DNA of 64,000 nt from Streptomyces sp. yr375 (GTDB taxonomy: Bacteria > Actinomycetota > Actinomycetes > Streptomycetales > Streptomycetaceae), in NCBI RefSeq assembly GCF_900110755.1, contig NZ_FOFF01000013.1, positions 1 through 64,000 on the forward strand, given 5' to 3'. Below the pieces are notes generated by a model, which saw nothing but the letters and a program-made list of their open reading frames with translations, ran no database searches and was not told the DNA's origin. Positions 23,798-31,806 of the stretch are shown here, one piece after another (within the stretch, counting starts at the first letter, position 1; every line of letters starts with the position of its first letter). The position numbers were made by a program, and so were the translations under genes.

Positions 23798-26497
23798 GTG
23801 TCCACGAAAGAGGTGGACGCGCCCGCCCGGTCGGCATCCTCGGCACCGCCGTCGTCCGTGCGCCGGGGACTGCGGGGTTTCGCCGACCGGTGGCCCTTCC
23901 AGCGCAAGCTGAACGTACTCGTCGGCATCCCGCTGACGGTGATCGCCCTGCTGCTGACGTATCTCATCGTCGACCTGGTGCAGGAGTCCGACCGCGCGGA
24001 GGAGACCGCCCAACTGGTGCGCGACAGCACCCAGGTCGCCCAGCTCGTCGCCGACCTTCAGAACGAGCACCAGCAGGCGATCCTGCTCTCCGTGCGGCAC
24101 GAGGCGTCGTTCGACGGCGGCACCCCCTCCACCGACGGCTACCGGCAGGCGCAGGCCACCGTGGACGCGCAGGTGCAGAAGGTGATCGAGGCCTTCGGCG
24201 ACCGGCTGCCGGGCACCGAGGCGCAGGCGCTGCGGGAGGTCCAGGGCCTGACCGGCCTGCGGGCCACCATCGAGCAGAGTTATCTGCCCGCCGACAACAT
24301 CGACCCCGCGTACTCGGGTGCGGCCGACGGCCTCATCGACAGCCTGGGACTGGAGCGCAACTCCGCCCTCGCCACCACCTTCACCGGCAACCTCCTCGAC
24401 TCGCTGCTGCGCGCCGACGCCGCGCACGGCGCGTACGAGACCGGCGTGTTCTCCGCGCGCACCGGTGACAGCAACGCGCTCATCGAGTTCACCGGCGCGG
24501 TCGGCTCGTACGCGATGTTCACCTACCAGGCCGAGCGGTTCGAGCGGTTCGCCACCCCGGCGCAGGCCGACGAGTTCGGCGGCATCGAACACAACTCCTC
24601 GCAGGCCTCGATCGGCAAGCACTACGCCGAACTGGCCGTGGATCCCAGCGCGTTGCAGGCCGAGTCGCAGAGCGAGATCCGTACGTCGTTCCGGACGGCC
24701 CTGTCCTCCTACCCCGACTACAGCGCGCAGGCCGAGATCCGTCTGAAGATCACCGCGTCGCTCATCGACCAGATCGCCGACCGGGCCGACCACGCCGCGT
24801 CCAGCGCCCAGTGGCGCGCGGGCCTGCTGCTGACCCTGGCGCTGCTCTGCTTCGCCCTGTGGATCGCCTTCTCGATCCTGGTCCGGCGTTCCGTGGTGCG
24901 CCCGGTGCTGGCGCTGACCGGGGCCGCCCAGGAGGTCGCCGACGTCGCGGGCCGCGAGCTGGCCCGGGTCGCCGACGACGACGCCGAGGAGTCGGGCCCG
25001 CCGCTGCTGCGCGCGCTGCCGGTCACCGCGGACGACGAGATCGGTGAACTCGCCGAGGCCTTCAACAACGTGCAGACCACCGCGGCCGCGCTGCTGGAGC
25101 GCCAGGTGCTCAGCCGGCGCAACGTCGCCGAGATGTTCGGCAACGTCGGCCGCCGCGTCAGCAACCTGACGACCCGTCAACTCGCGCTGATCGACGCGGT
25201 GGAGCGCGGCGAGACCGATCCGGCGCTGCTGGAGCGCCTCTACTCCATCGACCACATCGCGGTCCGGCTGCGGCGCAACGCCGACAGCCTGATGCTGCTG
25301 GCCGGCATCCGCGAGACCGTCCTGGACTCCGGTCCGACCGCGCTCACCAACGTCGTACGCGCCGCGCTCGGCCAGATCGAGGGCTTCCAGCGGGTACGGC
25401 TGCGGGCCGCGACCGAGGCCATGGTGGAGCCCGACATCATCGGCGACCTGACGCTGATGATCGCCGAACTCCTGGAGAACGCCGTGTCGTTCTCGCCGGA
25501 GGGCAGCCCCGTCGAGGTCGTGGTCGGCACCGACCACGACGGCGCGTCGATCACCGTCGCCGACCACGGTCTGGGCATGAGCGCCGAGCGCCTCGCCGAG
25601 GAGAACGCGCGTCTGGTGCGCCGCGAACGCCTCGACGTCGTCCCGACGAAGGTGCTCGGCCTGTTCGTCGTCGGCGCGCTGGCCCGCCGCTGGGACGTCG
25701 ACGTCACCCTGACCCGTACCCCCGGCGGCGGTGTGACGGCCGAGGTGCTGATCCCGTCGACGCTGCTCCTCACGATGAGCGAGCTGGACCCGGCCGACAA
25801 ACCCGCCCTCACCGGCGCCCCGTCGACCCCCGCGGCCGGCCCCGCCCCGGCCGCCTCGGTCCCGTCCTGGGCCACGACCGACGACGACCCGACCACGCTC
25901 CCCCGCCGGGTCCCCCGCCGCGACCCGTCACCGGCCGGGCAGCCGGAGCCCCCGCGCACCCCGGCGCCCGTCACCGAGCACCCGCCGTACGAGCCCGCCC
26001 CGGCCGCGACGACCGCCACCCCGGCCGGTACGTCCGCCCCGGACACCCACACCCGCCCGACCGAGCCCCAGCCCGACACCGCCACGGCCCCGGACCCGAC
26101 ACACCTCGCCCGAACGGCCGGCCTCGAAAGCAGCCCCGTTCGCCCGGCAGACAGCCCCGAGGCCCCGGCCCCCGTCGGGCCCGACGGTGCCCGGCCGCTG
26201 CGGCGGCGGGTGCGCGGAGCGACGTTGCGGACGACCGTCGACGCCGCCGCCGCGCTACAGACCGCGCGGCAGGCCGCCCGTCCCGCCGACGCGGACGCCG
26301 TGCGCAGTGAGCTGGAGGAGTTCGAGGCGGCCGTGGCCCGCGCGCACCGGGACACCGGTGAGCACCCCGTCCCCACCGAGGCCCTGATCGCCCTGCGCGG
26401 CGACCACCGGACAGCGCCGTCCGACCCGATCGACGTCCGGGGCACAATGCACCACCAGAACCACCAGAACCACCTTCCGGAAGGAGCCGAGCAGTGA
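23798..26497 (+). CDS. cvnA: Conservon sensor-kinase-like protein CvnA (second copy)
   Basis: An 899-residue membrane protein with the same layout as the first copy: helix at about 45-65, a nitrate/nitrite-sensing-type extracellular domain, a second helix at about 345-365, a HAMP-like region, a dimerisation segment and an ATPase domain (ELLENAVSFSPEG, VADHGLGMSAERL). Unlike the first copy, the dimerisation motif keeps His in LYSIDHIAVRLRRNADSL. After residue about 650 comes a long disordered Pro/Thr/Ala-rich tail. The GTG at 23798-23800 follows a strong GAAGGAGG ribosome binding site, so I prefer it to the longer frame. The stop overlaps cvnB by 4 bases. Confidence 0.92.
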   Translation: MSTKEVDAPARSASSAPPSSVRRGLRGFADRWPFQRKLNVLVGIPLTVIALLLTYLIVDLVQESDRAEETAQLVRDSTQVAQLVADLQNEHQQAILLSVRHEASFDGGTPSTDGYRQAQATVDAQVQKVIEAFGDRLPGTEAQALREVQGLTGLRATIEQSYLPADNIDPAYSGAADGLIDSLGLERNSALATTFTGNLLDSLLRADAAHGAYETGVFSARTGDSNALIEFTGAVGSYAMFTYQAERFERFATPAQADEFGGIEHNSSQASIGKHYAELAVDPSALQAESQSEIRTSFRTALSSYPDYSAQAEIRLKITASLIDQIADRADHAASSAQWRAGLLLTLALLCFALWIAFSILVRRSVVRPVLALTGAAQEVADVAGRELARVADDDAEESGPPLLRALPVTADDEIGELAEAFNNVQTTAAALLERQVLSRRNVAEMFGNVGRRVSNLTTRQLALIDAVERGETDPALLERLYSIDHIAVRLRRNADSLMLLAGIRETVLDSGPTALTNVVRAALGQIEGFQRVRLRAATEAMVEPDIIGDLTLMIAELLENAVSFSPEGSPVEVVVGTDHDGASITVADHGLGMSAERLAEENARLVRRERLDVVPTKVLGLFVVGALARRWDVDVTLTRTPGGGVTAEVLIPSTLLLTMSELDPADKPALTGAPSTPAAGPAPAASVPSWATTDDDPTTLPRRVPRRDPSPAGQPEPPRTPAPVTEHPPYEPAPAATTATPAGTSAPDTHTRPTEPQPDTATAPDPTHLARTAGLESSPVRPADSPEAPAPVGPDGARPLRRRVRGATLRTTVDAAAALQTARQAARPADADAVRSELEEFEAAVARAHRDTGEHPVPTEALIALRGDHRTAPSDPIDVRGTMHHQNHQNHLPEGAEQ

Positions 26498-26970
26498 GCA
26501 CGTCGACAGGTGAGACTCCCACCGGAGACGCCAAGCCGACCGATCTGCGGGCCGCCGCAGCCGACTTCACCTGGCTGCTCAACCGTTTCGCCACCGAGAC
26601 CGCGGGGGTCGTGGACGCCATCGCGGTGTCCTCCGACGGGCTGCTGATCGCCGTGTCGGAGCTGCGCGAGCACGCCGACTCGGAGCGGCTGGCGGCGATC
26701 GTCTCGGGCATCACGAGCCTGGCCGCGGGCGCCTCCGGCAACTACGGTCTGGGCAGCCTGAACAAGGTCATCATCGACCTGGAGGGCGGCCATGTCCTGG
26801 TCTCCGCGATCGGCAGCGGCGCCGTCCTCGGCGTGGTCACCGACAAGGAGGCCAAGCTGGGCAACATCGCCTACGAGATGACGGTGTTCGCCAACCGCGC
26901 CGGCACCGCGCTCAGCCCGCAGCTCGTCCTGGAACTGAAGAACAGCGTCGGCGTCACGCGTACGCGCTGA
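26494..26970 (+). CDS. cvnB: Conservon roadblock/LC7 protein CvnB (second copy)
   Basis: A 158-residue roadblock/LC7 protein (FTWLLNRFATETAGVVDAIAVSSDGLLI, then ERLAAIVSGITSLAAGA). The GTG start overlaps the cvnA stop by four bases. It diverges clearly from the first CvnB, in keeping with an old duplication rather than a recent one, so the two modules probably keep separate partners. Confidence 0.92.
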   Translation: MSTSTGETPTGDAKPTDLRAAAADFTWLLNRFATETAGVVDAIAVSSDGLLIAVSELREHADSERLAAIVSGITSLAAGASGNYGLGSLNKVIIDLEGGHVLVSAIGSGAVLGVVTDKEAKLGNIAYEMTVFANRAGTALSPQLVLELKNSVGVTRTR

Positions 26971-27002
26971 CCCGCGTGCCACCGGAGAGAGAGCGAACAC
27001 CG

Positions 27003-27434
27003 ATGGCGGACGGCCGCACACCGGAGGGCGAGGGCGAGGACGGCGTCGTACCCGTCGGCCCCGCCCCCGCCGTCCGGCCCTTCCTGGTCACCGCCGGCCG
27101 GGTGGCGGGCGCCGGTGAGGCGTCGTCCGGCCGGACGATGCCCGTGGAGACCCAGTTGGTGGCCACCACCGACGGGCTCGACGTACTCGACCGGCTCGCC
27201 TTCGAACAGCACGACATCGTCGCCGCCTGCCGGGTCCCGCAGTCCATCGCGGAGATCGCGGCCCGGCTGCGGCTGCACCTCAACGTGGTGCGGGTCCTCG
27301 CCGAGGACCTGCGGACGGCGGGGCAGCTCTCGGTGCACGTGCCCGACTCCGGCGTCACCCACGACGCATCCGTTCTGCGCAGGCTTATCGATGGCCTGCG
27401 GGCCATCCCCGACTCCCGGGGGGTACTTCCGTGA
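27003..27434 (+). CDS. cvnC: Conservon DUF742 protein CvnC (second copy)
   Basis: A 143-residue DUF742 protein: VRPFLVTAGRVAG at the N-terminus and a winged-helix-like C-terminal half (DIVAACRVPQSIAEIAARLRLHLNVVRVLAEDL). The ATG at 27003 is preferred because a GGAGAGAGAG ribosome binding site lies just before it; a GTG at 26976 in frame is less well placed. It lies 32 bases after cvnB and overlaps cvnD by 4. Confidence 0.9.
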   Translation: MADGRTPEGEGEDGVVPVGPAPAVRPFLVTAGRVAGAGEASSGRTMPVETQLVATTDGLDVLDRLAFEQHDIVAACRVPQSIAEIAARLRLHLNVVRVLAEDLRTAGQLSVHVPDSGVTHDASVLRRLIDGLRAIPDSRGVLP

Positions 27435-28030
27435 CACCGACCGAACCACTGGTCCGCACCTCCGCCGACCGGGGCACCGTCCGACCGCCGCTGCCGGTGA
27501 AACTGGTCATCGCGGGCGGCTTCGGCGTGGGCAAGACCACCGCCGTCGGCTCGATCTCCGAGATCGCGCCGCTCACCACCGAGGCCGCCATCACCGAGGT
27601 CGCGGCGGGGGTGGACGACCTCAGCCACACCCCGCGCAAGACGACCACGACGGTCGCGATGGACTTCGGCTGCATCACCATCGACCCGACCCTGAAGCTG
27701 TACCTGTTCGGCACGCCCGGGCAGGAGCGGTTCGGGTTCATGTGGGACGACATCGTGGAGGGCGCGATCGGCGGGCTGGTCATCGTCGACACGCGCCGAC
27801 TGGACGACTGCTACGCCGCCGTCGACTACTTCGAGCACAAGCAGATCCCGTTCGCCGTCGCCGTGAACGCCTTCGACGGCCAGGTCGCGCACACCCTGGA
27901 CGAGGTCCGCTGGGCCCTCGACGTGTCGGAGGGCGTCCCGCTGCTGGTCTTCGACGCCCGCGAGCGCGGCTCGGTACGCGACGCCCTGCTCGTCGTCCTG
28001 GAACAGGCACTGGCCCGCTCGGAAGGCTGA
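27431..28030 (+). CDS. cvnD: Conservon small GTPase CvnD (second copy)
   Basis: A 199-residue Ras-like GTPase with G1 GGFGVGKTT, G3 FGTPGQERF and G4-like VNAFDG. The GTG start overlaps cvnC by 4 bases (GTGA). It is the same length as the first CvnD and strongly similar through the GTP-binding motifs. No extra effector gene, such as the cytochrome P450 linked to some conservons, follows; the next gene is convergent. Confidence 0.93.
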   Translation: MTPTEPLVRTSADRGTVRPPLPVKLVIAGGFGVGKTTAVGSISEIAPLTTEAAITEVAAGVDDLSHTPRKTTTTVAMDFGCITIDPTLKLYLFGTPGQERFGFMWDDIVEGAIGGLVIVDTRRLDDCYAAVDYFEHKQIPFAVAVNAFDGQVAHTLDEVRWALDVSEGVPLLVFDARERGSVRDALLVVLEQALARSEG

Positions 28031-28141
28031 CAGGGCACATCCGTCCACGACTGGAGTCGGCCCTGCCCGCCCGGACCCTCGACGGCGTCGCCTCGCTCGC
28101 CCTGCCGGGCAGGCTGTTCGAGGTCGACGCCGTGGCCGTAC

Positions 28142-28159
28142 GGCCCTCCCCCAAGGGCC
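28142..28159. terminator. Possible hairpin between second cvnD and the permease gene
   Basis: ggccct (28142-28147) and agggcc (28154-28159) can form a 6-base stem with a 6-base loop, 12 bases past the stop of the leftward permease gene and about 110 past cvnD. It is short and has no T tract. Confidence 0.3.
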
Positions 28160-28171
28160 AGTCGGTCCAGG

Positions 28172-28840
28172 CTAGTTGGTCCTGCGTACCCCGGGTGAGA
28201 CGGCCGTCTTGCTCGCCGCCCAGAACAGGGCGAGGGTTCCGAGGGCCAGGCCGGCGACCAGGGTGGCGCCGCCGACGACCTTCTCGTAGTCGTGCTGGTA
28301 AAGGCCGTCGACGATGTAGCGGCCGAGGCCGCCGAGGCTGACGTAGGCGGCGATGGTGGCCGTCGAGACGATCTGGATGGCCGCCGAGCGCAGGCCGCCG
28401 AGGATCAGCGGGAGCGCCACGGGCAGTTCGACGCGCAGCAGGACGTCGGACTCGCGCATGCCCATGCCCCGGGCCGCGTCCACCGGGGACGGGTCGACGG
28501 AGCGCATCGCCTCGTAGGTGGTGACCAGGATCGGCGGTACGGCGAGGACGACCAGCGGGATCATCACGGGCAGCATGCCGAAGCCGAGCGCGATGGTCGC
28601 GACCACCAGCAGGCCGAAGGTGGGCAGCGCGCGGCCGGCCGTGGCGACCAGCGAGAGGACGTTCCCGCCGCGCCCGAAGTGGCCGGTGACCAGGCCGATC
28701 GGCAGGCCGATCAGGGCGGCGAGGGCCAGCGCCTCCACGGAGTACTGGACGTGTTCCCACAGCCGGGTGGGGATCCCGTCGTAGCCGTGCCAGTGCGCGC
28801 TGTCGCTGAAGAAGGCGTTGACGAAGTTGAGTACGTTCAC
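28172..28840 (-). CDS. Betaine/choline-type ABC transporter permease (distal)
   Basis: A 222-residue inner-membrane permease with five to six helices and the ABC permease loop EAMRSVDPSPVDAARGMGM...LPLILGGLRSA. It resembles OpuCB/OpuCD-type subunits for osmoprotectants. The GTG at 28838-28840 overlaps the stop of the upstream permease gene by four bases. It is the last gene of the leftward operon ATPase-permease-permease. Confidence 0.9.
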   Translation of the reverse strand: MNVLNFVNAFFSDSAHWHGYDGIPTRLWEHVQYSVEALALAALIGLPIGLVTGHFGRGGNVLSLVATAGRALPTFGLLVVATIALGFGMLPVMIPLVVLAVPPILVTTYEAMRSVDPSPVDAARGMGMRESDVLLRVELPVALPLILGGLRSAAIQIVSTATIAAYVSLGGLGRYIVDGLYQHDYEKVVGGATLVAGLALGTLALFWAASKTAVSPGVRRTN

Positions 28841-29559
28841 CGGGCTGCGTCCTCCAGGGCGGGCACGGCCGGTTCGGTCCGCACTACGGTGCCGGTGGCC
28901 TTGGACTTTCCGGCGCGCGTGGCGCTCGGCATCCAGGGGGTGAGCAGGATGCGTACGACGACCAGCAGGGCGTCCGCGAGGACCGCGAGGGCGGCGCTGG
29001 TGAGCACGGAGTTCCAGGCGAGTTCCGGCCGGTTGTAGATCTGCGCGTCGTGCAGCAGGTTGCCGAGCGCGCCCTGGTTGCCGATCAGCATGCCGACGCT
29101 GACGAGGCTGATGCTCGACACGGTCGCCACCCGCAGACCGGCGATGATGGCGGGCACCGCGATCGGCAACTGGACCTGGAGATAACGGCGTACGGGTCCG
29201 AAGCCCATGGCGGTCGCGGCGGCGAGGGTCTCCTGCGGGACCGAGCGGACGCCGTCGACGATCGCCGGGACGAGCACGACGAGGCTGTAGATCGTGAGCG
29301 GGATCATCACGGTCAGTTCGGTCTGGCCCGTGTAGTCGATGAGGACGACGAAGAAGGCCAGCGACGGGATGGCGTAGAGCACGGTCGTCACCCACAGCAC
29401 CGGCGGGTACAACCAGCGCAGCCGCACGCACAGTTGGGCCAGCGGAAGGGCGAGCAGCAGCCCGCCGAGCACCGGCAGCAGGGCCTCGCGCAGGTGCAGC
29501 CCGATCAGGCCGAGCCAGTCGTGCTGGAGGTCGCTGGGGATGTCGAAGAAGCGGTTCAC
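28837..29559 (-). CDS. Betaine/choline-type ABC transporter permease (proximal)
   Basis: A 240-residue inner-membrane permease with about six helices and the typical loop GVRSVPQETLAAATAMGFGPVRRYLQVQLP. Together with the distal permease it would form the channel for glycine betaine, choline or a related solute. The GTG start overlaps the ATPase stop by four bases, and its own stop overlaps the next gene. The last 40 residues are charged, without membrane segments. Confidence 0.9.
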   Translation of the reverse strand: MNRFFDIPSDLQHDWLGLIGLHLREALLPVLGGLLLALPLAQLCVRLRWLYPPVLWVTTVLYAIPSLAFFVVLIDYTGQTELTVMIPLTIYSLVVLVPAIVDGVRSVPQETLAAATAMGFGPVRRYLQVQLPIAVPAIIAGLRVATVSSISLVSVGMLIGNQGALGNLLHDAQIYNRPELAWNSVLTSAALAVLADALLVVVRILLTPWMPSATRAGKSKATGTVVRTEPAVPALEDAAR

Positions 29560-30716
29560 CGGATGACCTTCTGCGCGGCTGCCGCGATCTCCGGGGCGGC
29601 CTGCGGCTGCTCGCGTCCGGCCGCGTGGGCGCCGCGGATGGCGTCGCCGATGACGCTCTGCGAGACGACTCCGGCGGCCCGGCCCTCGGCGTCCACGGCG
29701 ACCGCCCAGCCGGTGGGCGACAGGACGGCGCAGTCGAGCGCGGCGCGCAGCGAGTCGCGGCCGGCGACGAACGGCCGTCCGTACGGCAGCAGTTGGCCGG
29801 CGTCGACCTGTCCGGCGGTGAGCCCGGCGGGCTCGCTCCAGCCGAGCGGGCGGCCGTCCAGCGCGGTGACGAGGAGGTAGGGGGCGTCGGCCGCGGCGCG
29901 GGCGAGCTGCTCGGCGGTGGCGTCGATCGCGACGATCGGGGCGGTGAGCAGGTCCAGTCCGGCGGAGGAGAAGAACGACAGGCGCCGGATGCCTCGGTCG
30001 GCGCCGAGGAAGTCCTCGACGAACGCGTCGGCCGGGTCGGACAACAGCTCGGCGGGCGGAGCGAATTGGGCGAGCCGCCCGCCGGTGCGCAGCACGGCGA
30101 CCATCGTGCCGAGCTTGACGGCCTCGTCGATGTCATGCGTGACGAAGACGATCGTCTTGCCCAACTCCTCCTGGATGCGCAGGAGTTCCTCTTGCAGACC
30201 CTTGCGGACGACGGGGTCGACGGCGGAGAAGGGCTCGTCCATGAGCAGCACGGGCGGGTCGGCGGCGAGCGCCCGTGCCACGCCGACGCGCTGCTGCTGG
30301 CCGCCGGAGAGCTGGTAGGGGTAGCGCTTGGCGAACGAGGCGTCGAGGCCGACGCGTTCCATCAGTTCGCGGGCACGGGCGCGGGCCTTGTCCTTGTTCC
30401 AGCCGAGCATCCGGGGCACGGTGGCGATGTTGTCGACGATCGTGCGGTGCTGGAAGAGTCCGGCGTTCTGGATGACGTAGCCCATGGACCGGCGCAGGGT
30501 GTTGACCGGCTGCTGGCGGCTGTCGACGCCGTCGATGAGGATCGTGCCCTCGCTGGGCTCGACCATCCGGTTGATCATCCGCAGGGTGGTCGTCTTGCCG
30601 CAGCCGGAGGGTCCGACGAGGACCGTGATCGCGCGGTCCGGTATGTCGAGGGAGAGCCGGTCGACCGCCACCGTGCCGTCCGGGTATCGCTTGGTGACTG
30701 AATCTATCCGTATCAA
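29556..30716 (-). CDS. Betaine/choline-type ABC transporter ATPase with CBS-like domains
   Basis: A 386-residue ATPase of the OpuCA/OsmV type. Walker A is GPSGCGKTT (about 37-45), the signature LSGGQQQRVGVARAL and Walker B VLLMDEPFSAVDP. The C-terminal 140 residues form a pair of CBS-like repeats, known in OpuA-type ATPases to sense ionic strength or nucleotides. The TTG start at 30716 is set by the IRIDSVTKRYPDGT beginning usual in the family; no strong ribosome binding site is visible. First gene of the operon, divergent from a glycosyltransferase gene 229 bases away. Confidence 0.92.
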   Translation of the reverse strand: MIRIDSVTKRYPDGTVAVDRLSLDIPDRAITVLVGPSGCGKTTTLRMINRMVEPSEGTILIDGVDSRQQPVNTLRRSMGYVIQNAGLFQHRTIVDNIATVPRMLGWNKDKARARARELMERVGLDASFAKRYPYQLSGGQQQRVGVARALAADPPVLLMDEPFSAVDPVVRKGLQEELLRIQEELGKTIVFVTHDIDEAVKLGTMVAVLRTGGRLAQFAPPAELLSDPADAFVEDFLGADRGIRRLSFFSSAGLDLLTAPIVAIDATAEQLARAAADAPYLLVTALDGRPLGWSEPAGLTAGQVDAGQLLPYGRPFVAGRDSLRAALDCAVLSPTGWAVAVDAEGRAAGVVSQSVIGDAIRGAHAAGREQPQAAPEIAAAAQKVIR

Positions 30717-30945
30717 AGCGCCGAATACCCTTCGGGTCTGGCATGTTCTGCCCGCACTCGACCACGCGTTTTCGGGTCGTTGCGGGTTGAGTCTAGACGG
30801 CTCGTGTGGCGGGCGTTTTGCGGGGAGCGGCCGAACTTCGCCCTGCGTTTCTCCCGTTACATCTGTGCCCGAGCTGTGAGTCCGCTGATTCTCACCCTTC
30901 CCTCAGGGTCGGCTCAGAGATCCCCCAGACACGGCCTCGATCGTC

Positions 30946-31806
30946 ATGGCCATGAACGAAACGAACGCGGGAGGCGTCCGGCAGCGGTCGGTCGAGATCG
31001 TGGTGCCGGTCTACAACGAGGCACACGTCCTCGCTGACAGCATCGGCCGCCTCCACGCACACCTCGAAGAGTCCTTCCCGTTCCCGTTCCGCATCACGGT
31101 CGCGGACAACGCCAGCACGGACGACACCTGGTACGTGGCGACCGACCTGACTCTGCGCCTGCCGCACGTGCACGCCGTGCGGCTGGAGCAGAAGGGCCGG
31201 GGGCGCGCCCTCAACCACGTGTGGAGCCGGTCGGACGCCGACGTCGTCGCCTACATGGACGTGGACCTCTCCACCGGCCTGGAGGCGTTCCTGCCGCTGG
31301 TCGCCCCGCTGCTGTCCGGCCACAGCGACCTGGCGATCGGCAGCCGGCTGCACCGCCAGGCGGCCGTGGTCCGGGGCACGAAGCGGGAGTTCGTCTCCCG
31401 CTCCTACAACCTGCTGCTGAAGGCGGGGCTCGGCGCCCGCTTCTCGGACGCGCAGTGCGGCTTCAAGGCCGTACGCACCGACGTCTTCCGGGCGCTCGCC
31501 CCGCACATCGAGGACACCGCCTGGTTCTTCGACACCGAACTCCTGGTCCTGGCCCAGCGCAACAGGCTCCGCGTCCACGAGGTGCCGGTCGACTGGACCG
31601 ACGACCCCGACAGCCGCGTCGACATCGTCCGCACGGCCGTCGACGACCTCAAGGGCATGGGCCGCATGCTCCGCGCCACTCTCACCGGCCGCACCCGCGT
31701 CCCCGCCGTACCCCGCCGCACGAGCACCCCGCAGGTGCCCGCCGCGCGCACCTCCCCCGCCGTCCAGCCCACCGGGGCGACCACCCACCTGGAGTACGCG
31801 TCATGA
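30946..31806 (+). CDS. Family 2 glycosyltransferase (dolichyl/polyprenyl-phosphate mannose synthase-like)
   Basis: A 286-residue soluble or peripheral GT-A enzyme. The nucleotide-binding start EIVVPVYNEAHVLADSI, the metal site YMDVDLSTGLEAF and DAQCGFKAVRTDVF are typical of polyprenyl-phosphate sugar synthases. There are no membrane helices. The product would be a lipid-linked sugar, probably the donor for the downstream membrane transferase, whose start overlaps this stop by four bases (ATGA). The last 45 residues are Pro/Thr/Ala-rich and disordered. A start at 30952 is equally possible. Confidence 0.88.
   Translation: MAMNETNAGGVRQRSVEIVVPVYNEAHVLADSIGRLHAHLEESFPFPFRITVADNASTDDTWYVATDLTLRLPHVHAVRLEQKGRGRALNHVWSRSDADVVAYMDVDLSTGLEAFLPLVAPLLSGHSDLAIGSRLHRQAAVVRGTKREFVSRSYNLLLKAGLGARFSDAQCGFKAVRTDVFRALAPHIEDTAWFFDTELLVLAQRNRLRVHEVPVDWTDDPDSRVDIVRTAVDDLKGMGRMLRATLTGRTRVPAVPRRTSTPQVPAARTSPAVQPTGATTHLEYAS

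Noticed and set aside
28172..30136. A 654-codon frame that seems to fuse a permease to a long N-terminal region
   Set aside because: The N-terminal part is out of frame with the real ATPase and permease genes; the permease has a clear GTG start at 28840 overlapping its neighbour.
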